Of a stretch of DNA of 57,494 nt, positions 8,290-14,840 are shown one piece after another. The translations under genes and the position numbers were made by a program. Location of the stretch: contig JAYRGC010000069.1 in NCBI GenBank assembly GCA_041908065.1, forward strand, positions 1-57,494, given 5' to 3'. The DNA is from JAYRGC01 sp041908065. Lineage in GTDB: Bacteria > Pseudomonadota > Alphaproteobacteria > UBA9219. Under the pieces are notes generated by a model. It worked only from the letters and a program-made list of their open reading frames with translations. It was not told where the DNA came from and made no database searches. The stretch's first letter is position 1. Each line of letters starts with the position of its first letter.

Positions 8290-10236
8290 TCAACGCGCGC
8301 TGGCTATTTTCAGGCCGTTTTCCGGCACAGAAGCGAACTCGGCCTTGGAATGTTCGTCGCGCAGGTCAAAGCGCGGCCATTGCCCCTCGGCCATTTGCCG
8401 CAGGGAGCGCGACGGCCTGTTTAATCTCGCGCTATAGACCCAATAGTTGGGGAGAACCCGCGCCACATAGTTGCGGGTTTCCCGCGTCGGGATGCTTTCC
8501 ATGAACAACAAAGGATCGCCAGAAGCGACGGCGGCCATTCCGTTCTTCTTCAATAGACGAGATAAACTGTTAGGGCCGCCGTTGTAGGCCACCAGCAACA
8601 TGATCAGATTATCTCCAACCTGCGGCAAACCCGCCAAGTGGCGAACGTAACGCTGGCCTACGCTTATGTTATATTCTGGGTCGAACAGCTTGTTGCGCGA
8701 AGCGTCCGTTCCCGCCGCGTCGCCTTCGGACAATCCGGCGGTACGGGGCATTATTTGCATCAATCCGCAAGCCCCTCGCGAGCTGATGGCCGAGGGATCG
8801 AAATGGGATTCGTGACGCGCCAAAGCGTACAAAAGCGCGCGATCCACCTGAAAACCTTGGCGCGGTTGCCACGGCGGCAGAGGATATTTGGCCGAGGCGT
8901 ACGCCGGATTACGGCCGGAAAGTCCGGCCAACCGCATGGCTAAGGCCGGCATGGGGACCAAATCCGCCAAAGCTTCCATCGACTTTCTCAGTCCGGCTCG
9001 TTTATTGGGAGACAATCTTCTTAGTTCATTTTCGGCCAGCACCGTTTCTCCGGACTGGATCAAGGCCAACGCCCGCCACCCCGCAGGTTCGGAAGCCAGA
9101 ATATCCCGTTTCTTCGGCGTCCATGCCGCCGCAAGCCTTGCGGCGTCAGGGACGGCGATGTCCACTGCCGGAGCCTTGTCCAACAACTGCGCCGCCAACA
9201 AGCCGTAAAAGCTGTCGTGGCCTTCAGCCGCCGCCGCAAGGTGTTTTTCCGCCGCTTCGGCCATCTCCTTGCCGTCCAAGCGGCTGATAGCCCGCCAAGC
9301 CCAAAAACGCGCAGCGGCGCGGTTGTTCTTTGATAAGTCCGCCGGATGCTCGGCCAAATCCGTGAAGCTGCGGGCTGCAGCCTCGTAATTGCCCTGTTCC
9401 CAAGATAAAAGTCCGTTTATCCACAAGCCCAGAGGATTTTTCGCTGTCGCCGCCGCTTCGGCCAAAGCGCGGGACTGTTCGCGTTCGCCGGAATAAAAGA
9501 AACCGGCGGCTATTGCGGCCTTGGCATCGGCGGCGAAAGTTCCGACCAAATGATGGTTTTTTTCCGCCTGTATCAGAATATCTCTAGCCTTTTCCGGATT
9601 GCTGCGTCTAAGCGCGGCGTCTATCTCTACTGCCAACGGCTTGCCGCTTTCGCGCAATCCGCTGCCTCCGGTGAAATCGGCCGCTCCGTCGGAGGTAAAA
9701 CCGCTGTCCCATTGCTTGGCGGATGCAGGAGAAGCCAGCGGAATCTTCTTGCCGCTACCCTTAACCGCCTTGTCGTCAGCCCTTAGCGCCATTTCGTAAA
9801 TCTGCTTGGACTGCGGCAAATCTGCGTAACGCGCCATCCATTCAGCCAGCTCGGCATAAGTCGCGTCGCCCCGCTTTTGGTAGCGATCCGCAAGGATATG
9901 TCCCAGAAGCCTGCTGTCCGAGATTCTCGCCAACGCTGCGTTGGCCATTTCCCAATCCCCGCGCTTTTGGGCGGTGAAAACAGTCCTGTATGCGGCGGCG
10001 TCCGAGGGGGAAAGCACGGCTATTTGCGCGTCGAGACGGTCGCTAGCCGCGATAGCGGAAACGGATATAGCCGCCTGTACTTGGGCGGCAGACAACGGCG
10101 CGCCCCCATTGACATGGGGCGCGGCGGTATCGTCTTTCATGCTGATTGTCTCGGTCGCAAGGCCGTAAAAAATAAGAGCCGTTAGAGCAATCGTTGCCGC
10201 AACGACATAGCCTCGACCTGAAGTATATTTCCTCAT
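8290..10236 (-). CDS. Soluble lytic murein transglycosylase (SLT domain)
   Basis: Cleaves peptidoglycan glycan strands to 1,6-anhydro products in the periplasm. The 648-residue protein starts with a signal-anchor-like segment (about residues 10-27). A long alpha-helical superhelix region follows, with TPR-like repeats (about 50-440). The C-terminal SLT domain (about 460-610) carries the catalytic Glu E476 in ARHESHFDP, plus GLMQIMPRTA and LVAYNGGPN. The layout is that of E. coli Slt70. It is transcribed away from the ankyrin gene. The region upstream holds a TTAA-N7-TTAA box and an AGTTG...GCAACAC inverted repeat (separate entries). Confidence 0.93.
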   Translation of the reverse strand: MRKYTSGRGYVVAATIALTALIFYGLATETISMKDDTAAPHVNGGAPLSAAQVQAAISVSAIAASDRLDAQIAVLSPSDAAAYRTVFTAQKRGDWEMANAALARISDSRLLGHILADRYQKRGDATYAELAEWMARYADLPQSKQIYEMALRADDKAVKGSGKKIPLASPASAKQWDSGFTSDGAADFTGGSGLRESGKPLAVEIDAALRRSNPEKARDILIQAEKNHHLVGTFAADAKAAIAAGFFYSGEREQSRALAEAAATAKNPLGLWINGLLSWEQGNYEAAARSFTDLAEHPADLSKNNRAAARFWAWRAISRLDGKEMAEAAEKHLAAAAEGHDSFYGLLAAQLLDKAPAVDIAVPDAARLAAAWTPKKRDILASEPAGWRALALIQSGETVLAENELRRLSPNKRAGLRKSMEALADLVPMPALAMRLAGLSGRNPAYASAKYPLPPWQPRQGFQVDRALLYALARHESHFDPSAISSRGACGLMQIMPRTAGLSEGDAAGTDASRNKLFDPEYNISVGQRYVRHLAGLPQVGDNLIMLLVAYNGGPNSLSRLLKKNGMAAVASGDPLLFMESIPTRETRNYVARVLPNYWVYSARLNRPSRSLRQMAEGQWPRFDLRDEHSKAEFASVPENGLKIASAR

Positions 10237-10294
10237 CCGGCGGCTCTGTTAGCCCTAAATCAGGGATTAGGCAAGCATAAACGGCAAAAATTGT

Positions 10295-10310
10295 GTTGCA
10301 TAAATACAAC
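10295..10310. promoter_or_regulatory. Inverted repeat GTTG-N8-CAAC, candidate operator/promoter element
   Basis: GTTGCATAAATACAAC lies 59-74 nt upstream of the transglycosylase start. It differs at only two positions from the 16-mer upstream of rnpB/ompA (56070-56085) and partly resembles one upstream of ntrX. The shared form is AGTTG-N7-GCAACAC in one orientation. Function is inferred from recurrence and placement only. Confidence 0.35.
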
Positions 10311-10317
10311 TAAAGTT

Positions 10318-10332
10318 TTAATCACTCGTTAA
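10318..10332. promoter_or_regulatory. CtrA-like box TTAA-N7-TTAA
   Basis: TTAATCACTCGTTAA is an exact match to the TTAA-N7-TTAA half-site arrangement recognised by the alphaproteobacterial cell-cycle regulator CtrA. It lies about 82 nt upstream of the transglycosylase gene and about 144 nt upstream of the ankyrin gene. The surrounding AT-rich stretch could produce such a match by chance. Confidence 0.35.
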
Positions 10333-10345
10333 TAATTGAGGGATT

Positions 10346-10359
10346 ACGATAACTATCGT
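10346..10359. promoter_or_regulatory. Short palindrome ACGATA-AC-TATCGT
   Basis: A 14-bp near-perfect dyad in the divergent intergenic region between the transglycosylase and ankyrin genes. It is of operator size, but no family is recognised. Confidence 0.2.
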
Positions 10360-10475
10360 TTTGTTATTTTTAGGTAATTTAGTTAATCCTTGCCATTGTG
10401 CAACGCACATAGGGATGGCTCATTTTTGCTTTGCGTCGACGGTTACGCCGTGTGTCCGAAGGAGCCTGAGGCAAA

Positions 10476-11162
10476 ATGTTGGTCATAATAAGACGAGGCA
10501 ATCGCGCCAACCCATGTGGTGGCGGGATGCCTAAGGACGCGAACTCTCTGTTAAGGGGAAGCGTCCTGAATTGCGATCCTGTCATGTTGAGAATCGCGCT
10601 TAAAAGAGGGGCAGAGCCGGACGTGGACGTCCCCAGCCCGAACGGGGAAGTCGCCTATACCCCTCTGGCCATAGCCATCCTTGCCGGTGCTTTGTCTTTC
10701 ACCATATCGACCTCGGCGGGACATGCCGCACGCAGGCTGGAGTGCGTCCGGCTTTTGCTGGAGGCCAAGGCCGATCCCAACCTACCTACCCCGTTTGACG
10801 TGCCGCTGTTGTCCTTGGCTGCGGCGAAGCCGGATCCTGACGTGGTGGAGCTTTTGCTGCGATACGGCGCGGATAGGAACCGTCCAAAACCCCTCAACCA
10901 TAAAACCCCTTTGGCTGATTGTCGGGATTTTCTGGCCACTTTCGGAGAAAGCGTTTCGGACGAGGTGCGGGGCAAATTCGAAAGTATAATAGGCATGTTG
11001 GAAGGATGTTCATATGTTTCCCGCCGCGCCCAAGCTCCGCTATGCCGCGCCGGATTTCGCTTTCCAAAGAGACCGCAGCCCGCAACATGCTGTGGCCACA
11101 GCGATAATCATAGGTGGGGCTTTTCTCCCGCACGCTCATTTCCGTTACCGGCGGTTGGCTAA
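10476..11162 (+). CDS. Ankyrin-repeat protein
   Basis: A 228-residue protein with about three ankyrin-like repeats between residues ~30 and ~165. Diagnostic pieces are MLRIALKRGAEPDVD, TPLAIAILAG, CVRLLLEAKADPN, PLLSLAAAKPD and VVELLLRYGADRN. Ankyrin repeats mediate protein binding. In bacteria with Dot/Icm systems some are secreted effectors, but nothing here proves secretion. GGAG/GAGG lie at good spacing ahead of ATG 10476. The last ~50 residues (rich in Arg, Pro and Cys) look unlike the rest and overlap a small ORF in another frame (11014-11169), so the true C-terminus may be shortened or frame-shifted. Confidence 0.72.
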   Translation: MLVIIRRGNRANPCGGGMPKDANSLLRGSVLNCDPVMLRIALKRGAEPDVDVPSPNGEVAYTPLAIAILAGALSFTISTSAGHAARRLECVRLLLEAKADPNLPTPFDVPLLSLAAAKPDPDVVELLLRYGADRNRPKPLNHKTPLADCRDFLATFGESVSDEVRGKFESIIGMLEGCSYVSRRAQAPLCRAGFRFPKRPQPATCCGHSDNHRWGFSPARSFPLPAVG

Positions 11163-11169
11163 GAATTAA
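11014..11169 (+). CDS. Possible 51-residue small protein overlapping the ankyrin gene tail
   Basis: ATG 11014 is preceded by AAGGA at 8-nt spacing and opens a 51-codon frame ending in TAA (MFPAAPKLRYAAP...RRLAKN). It runs in the +1 frame relative to the ankyrin ORF. Either this is a separate small gene, or it is the original C-terminal frame of the ankyrin protein displaced by a frameshift, or it is chance. No family is recognised. Confidence 0.25.
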   Translation: MFPAAPKLRYAAPDFAFQRDRSPQHAVATAIIIGGAFLPHAHFRYRRLAKN

Positions 11170-11192
11170 GGCCTGTTTGGCCAAATTCCGTT

Positions 11193-11963
11193 TCAGGCGT
11201 TGTTCCTGCCGCGCTTTGGTCCCGATATCAAGGCCGAGATAACCCCATGCCACGTGCGGATTTCCTGCTCGGTCATTTCGGCGCGTTGCAGCATGCTTTG
11301 CAGGCTGTGGGTCATGGAGGGGCGCATATCCTCGGCCACGAAGAAACCTGCTTCTTCCAGTTCGCGCTCCAGCCGGTCGTAGAAGTTCTGATAATCGGCA
11401 TGGCTGGCCGGAAAGCTCTTGCCGTGGCGGGTATAGAGCGCGGGCGTGGAATCGCCGGCCTGATACCATTCGTATCCTATCAGCAACACGGCTTGCGCCA
11501 GGTTAAGCGACATGAAATCGGGGTTTAGGGGTATGGTTATCTTGGCGTTGGCCATGGCTACGTAATCGTTGGTCAATCCTGTGCGCTCGGGGCCGAACAG
11601 CACGCCCACCTTTTGCCCGTCTTTTATGCGTTCCGCCATGTCGGGAGCCGCCGCCTTGGGGGTCATTATGCGGTTCACCATGTCGTTGCCGCGCGCGGTG
11701 GTGGCATAGACGTAGTTCAAATCGGCTATGGCCTTTTCCACGGAATCGAATACTTGCGCCCGCGCCAGCACCTCTGTTGCGCCGGAAGCCGCCGCCTCCA
11801 TGCGGTTGTGGTGTATCTCGCCCAGCGGCCACGGATCGCGGGGAGCCACCAGACGCAAGTCACCCAAGGCGCAATTGGCCATCGCCCGCGCCGTCATGCC
11901 GATGTTTTCCACCAACTGCGGGTGGACGAGGATTATGGACGGAAACCCCGTGCCTTTGTTCAT
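11193..11963 (-). CDS. trmJ: tRNA (cytidine/uridine-2'-O-)-methyltransferase TrmJ (SPOUT family)
   Basis: Methylates the ribose of nucleotide 32 in tRNA anticodon loops using SAM. The 256-residue product has the SPOUT knot motifs SIILVHPQLVENIGMTARAM, LRLVAPRDPWP, FGPERTGLTND and ITIPLNPDFMSLNLAQAV, which form the SAM-binding trefoil knot. A C-terminal helical extension is typical of TrmJ. Start ATG 11963 (MNKGTG...) was chosen over the upstream 12002 start because the family begins just before the first strand. It is convergent with the ankyrin gene and separate from the AT-rich orphan upstream. Confidence 0.9.
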   Translation of the reverse strand: MNKGTGFPSIILVHPQLVENIGMTARAMANCALGDLRLVAPRDPWPLGEIHHNRMEAAASGATEVLARAQVFDSVEKAIADLNYVYATTARGNDMVNRIMTPKAAAPDMAERIKDGQKVGVLFGPERTGLTNDYVAMANAKITIPLNPDFMSLNLAQAVLLIGYEWYQAGDSTPALYTRHGKSFPASHADYQNFYDRLERELEEAGFFVAEDMRPSMTHSLQSMLQRAEMTEQEIRTWHGVISALISGPKRGRNNA

Positions 11964-12019
11964 GGCGTATTTATGGCCCAGCCTGACAAGATAAACCAAC
12001 AAACAATCAATGCGAGAAT

Positions 12020-12054
12020 GGAAAAAACGACAAGGCGGCCTAACCGCCTTGTCG
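12020..12054 (-). terminator. Rho-independent terminator
   Basis: On the minus strand, CGACAAGGCGG-TTAGG-CCGCCTTGTCG forms a strong 11-bp stem followed at once by TTTTTT. It lies about 40 nt downstream of the stop of the 12090-12530 gene. Confidence 0.85.
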
Positions 12055-12089
12055 TATGGATATAATTAGCGACCTCGCTACATAGGATA

Positions 12090-12530
12090 TCAAATAATCG
12101 GCCCTGCTTGCTGACGTCTTTTCCTTTCCCCAAACTTTCCTTTGGATGATAAATCTATTCTAACTCTGCGCTCAGCATTGTCATTAATGTCGTAGACTTT
12201 GGCTAATCTTGATATAACAACCCTTGTTTCCCCATCAATAGGAACAGAGAGTTCTATGACTTTTACCCCAACTTGTTCCCTAACGACTGAAGTAATTATG
12301 GTACTCCTCCCCATCTTGATAGCCACTTGCTTCAGTATATTGAAAATATTACTCTTCGCGCCGCTGCCAGACCGCACAAGAATCTTCTGTTCCGACCGAG
12401 GGCGTCCATGCACACCACCACAGTGATGATGTCCGTTTCTTTTCCTGCCTGCCTTGATAAGATAGCCCTCTGGGGCTTGTTGCTCTGATGTCAATAAATC
12501 ATCGTCGGCAATACTTTCAGCGCGCAACAT
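12090..12530 (-). CDS. Hypothetical protein, AT-rich orphan
   Basis: A 146-residue protein that I do not recognise. The N-terminal third is polar with a His/Gly/Arg-rich stretch (GHHHCGGVHGRPRS). The rest looks like an alpha/beta domain (VGVKVIELSVPIDGETRVV), and the tail is basic (GKFGERKRRQQ). An almost perfect Shine-Dalgarno (AAGGAGG) precedes ATG 12530, and its own terminator follows, so it is probably expressed alone. The gene and its 120-nt upstream region are more AT-rich than the neighbours, which suggests foreign origin. Confidence 0.6.
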   Translation of the reverse strand: MLRAESIADDDLLTSEQQAPEGYLIKAGRKRNGHHHCGGVHGRPRSEQKILVRSGSGAKSNIFNILKQVAIKMGRSTIITSVVREQVGVKVIELSVPIDGETRVVISRLAKVYDINDNAERRVRIDLSSKGKFGERKRRQQAGPII

Positions 12531-12785
12531 TGTTTTTCCTCCTTGTTGAATGGATCAATTTTTTCGTGAATAAAAAAAAGTGGTCATTATGTCAAGAAAA
12601 TTTCGAAATATTCGCCCCCCCCTCACTGAAACCAATCTTTCAATACGCCGCAGACTGAATAACACTTTTCTTTCCTCTTGCCTAACATGCCATCGTTGAC
12701 ACGATTGCGCCTGAGGCGCAAATTACAAACGCTCTGCAACAACGAGCTCGACAATAGAAATAATAACAACAGGAAACTACCAGAC

Positions 12786-14309
12786 ATGCTTCACGAATAC
12801 ATCAAAAAGATTATCAACGCCCCAGTATACGACGTAGCGATACAATCGCCGCTCGAACAAGCCAAGGGTCTATCGGCCAAATTCGGCCACAAGATATGGC
12901 TGAAACGGGAAGATCTGCAACCGGTATTCTCCTTCAAACTGCGCGGCGCGTACAACAAAATGGCGACCATGGGCGCGGAGGCCTTGGGCGCGGGAGTGAT
13001 AGCGGCCTCCGCCGGAAACCATGCCCAAGGCGTAGCCCTGTCCGCCAAAAAGCTGAAGACCAAGGCCGTGATCGTAATGCCGGTGACGACGCCGGAAATA
13101 AAGGTCAAGGCCGTCCAGAATTTCGGGGCGGAGGTGGTTTTGCACGGCGACGCCTATGACGACGCCTGTGCCCATGCCAAGGATCTGGCCAAGCAACGCG
13201 GTTTGGCGTTCATCCATCCCTACGACGACGCGGACGTGATCGCCGGACAGGGGACGGTCGCCATGGAGATCCTGCGCCAGCACACCGGACGCATCGGCGC
13301 GATATTCGTTCCGGTAGGCGGCGGCGGGCTGGTGGCCGGGGTGGCCGCCTATGTGAAATTCGCCCGTCCCGACATCATGGTCGTCGGGGTGGAACCCCGC
13401 GATTCGGATTGCTTGTATCAGGCTCTGGCCGCCGGAAAACGCGTGCAATTGCCTCAGGTCGGGCTGTTCGCGGACGGAGTGGCCGTCAGGCAGGTGGGCG
13501 AGGAACCGTTCCGCGTCGCCAGAAAGCACGTCGACGAAGTAATCCGCGTCGACACCGACGAGATTTGCGCGGCGATAAAGGACATATTCTCGGAAAACCG
13601 CTCGGTGGCCGAACCCGCCGGAGCGTTGGGCGTCGCAGGGATAAAACGCTATCTCAAGGAGCGCGGTCTCGACGACATCGGCGACATGGTGGCGGTCATC
13701 AGCGGGGCCAACATCAACTTCGACCGCCTGCGCCACGTCGCCGAACGCGCCGCAGTCGGCGAAAAACGGGAAATACTGCTGGCGGTCACTCTGCCGGAAA
13801 AGGCCGGAAGCCTGCTTAAATTCTGCTCTCTTTTGGGAAAACGCGGCATCACCGAGTTCAATTACCGTTATTTCGACGACAGCCAAGCGAAGATATTCGT
13901 CGGCATCCAAGTCCACAACCGCGAAACCGAGCGCGAGCAAATACTGAAGCGGTTGAACGAAAACGGCTTCGCTTCCTTCGACATGACCGACAACGATCTG
14001 GCGAAGGAGCATATCCGCTATATGGTGGGGGGACGACCGCCGCATTTGTTGGACGAAGTGGTGTACAGCTTCGAGTTCCCCGAACGCCCGGGCGCGCTTT
14101 TGGGATTTTTGTCGTCGATGCGCGCCAAATGGAACATCAGCATGTTCCATTATCGCAACCACGGCGCGGCCTATGGACGGGTGCTGATGGGGCTGCAAGT
14201 TCCCTTGCGCGAGCGCAAGGAATTGAAACGCTTCGTGGAATCCTCCGGCTTCGAAGGCCGCGAAGAGACCGACAATCCGGCCTATCTGGCTTTCTTGCGC
14301 GAGAATTAG
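12786..14309 (+). CDS. ilvA: Threonine dehydratase (biosynthetic, with ACT-like regulatory domain)
   Basis: Deaminates threonine to 2-oxobutanoate, the first committed step to isoleucine. The 507-residue form has a PLP domain with the lysine K51 in FSFKLRGAYNK, SAGNHAQGVA and the phosphate-binding loop PVGGGGLVAG (from about residue 176). A C-terminal pair of ACT-like subdomains (about 330-505) gives isoleucine/valine control. ATG 12786 (MLHEYIKK) is preferred; an earlier frame from 12678 adds 36 low-complexity residues. The leader (12541-12785) is AT-rich and contains a small hairpin TTGCGCCTGAGGCGCAA near 12703, but no clear attenuator was seen. Confidence 0.93.
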   Translation: MLHEYIKKIINAPVYDVAIQSPLEQAKGLSAKFGHKIWLKREDLQPVFSFKLRGAYNKMATMGAEALGAGVIAASAGNHAQGVALSAKKLKTKAVIVMPVTTPEIKVKAVQNFGAEVVLHGDAYDDACAHAKDLAKQRGLAFIHPYDDADVIAGQGTVAMEILRQHTGRIGAIFVPVGGGGLVAGVAAYVKFARPDIMVVGVEPRDSDCLYQALAAGKRVQLPQVGLFADGVAVRQVGEEPFRVARKHVDEVIRVDTDEICAAIKDIFSENRSVAEPAGALGVAGIKRYLKERGLDDIGDMVAVISGANINFDRLRHVAERAAVGEKREILLAVTLPEKAGSLLKFCSLLGKRGITEFNYRYFDDSQAKIFVGIQVHNRETEREQILKRLNENGFASFDMTDNDLAKEHIRYMVGGRPPHLLDEVVYSFEFPERPGALLGFLSSMRAKWNISMFHYRNHGAAYGRVLMGLQVPLRERKELKRFVESSGFEGREETDNPAYLAFLREN

Positions 14310-14323
14310 ACTGTTTGCGCTAC

Positions 14324-14433
14324 TGCCGTCATTATTGCGAGCGGCCTTCTTCAGGCCGCGAAGCAATCCAGAGCCACGGGCGCAACGGCTCTGGATTGCT
14401 TCGCGTCGCAAGGGCGACGCTCGCAATGACCAT
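14324..14433. repeat. Dispersed palindromic repeat
   Basis: CATTATTGCGAGCGGCC...GGCCGCGAAGCAATCCAGAG followed by its partner CTCTGGATTGCTTCGCG...CTCGCAATGAC. It forms long nested stems between convergent ilvA and the DUF465 gene and could act as a bidirectional transcription barrier. Confidence 0.75.
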
Positions 14434-14485
14434 CTCCCCTTAGAGCTTGTTCATCCCGATTGATAACAGGGGCGGGCGCGCCGCG

Positions 14486-14686
14486 TTAAGCTATGATGTC
14501 GGGCAATAACTGGTTTTCCAGACGGTTTATTTCGTCGCGCAGGGATAATTTTTTCTTCTTCAAACGTTGAAGCTGCAACATATCCGGCGTGCCGCGATGG
14601 ATTAGGGACGCGATGGCATCGTCCAGATCGCGGTGTTCGACCTTTAACGCTTCGAGGCGTTCGCGCATTTTTTCTCTTTCATCCAT
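14486..14686 (-). CDS. DUF465 (YdcH-like) small coiled-coil protein
   Basis: A 66-residue, highly charged, all-helical protein (DEREKMRERLEALKVEHRDL ... LKKKKLSLRDEINRLE) matching DUF465, a family of small coiled-coil proteins common in Alphaproteobacteria and of unknown function. Length is typical. It is divergent from the dotO/icmB gene, with about 150 nt between. Confidence 0.82.
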   Translation of the reverse strand: MDEREKMRERLEALKVEHRDLDDAIASLIHRGTPDMLQLQRLKKKKLSLRDEINRLENQLLPDIIA

Positions 14687-14840
14687 GAAACCGTGTCTAG
14701 CAGATGTCGGAGCGAAATTCCATGATTCCTTTGCACTAAGGCTTGCAAAGATTTCAACCTTGCTTCACATTGACCATCGTTGAAAACGCCTTCGCCGGAG
14801 TTTTCCGTCCCCGTGGCGATGGTTCCTCGAGGTTTACCCG

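Noticed and set aside
12690..12785. Ile/Val leader-peptide attenuator before ilvA
   Set aside because: A small hairpin exists, but there is no run of Ile/Val/Thr codons and no terminator-like stem with U tract.
12870..14426. 518-codon minus-strand ORF opposite ilvA
   Set aside because: Antisense shadow of ilvA running into a dispersed repeat; the sequence has no recognisable domain.
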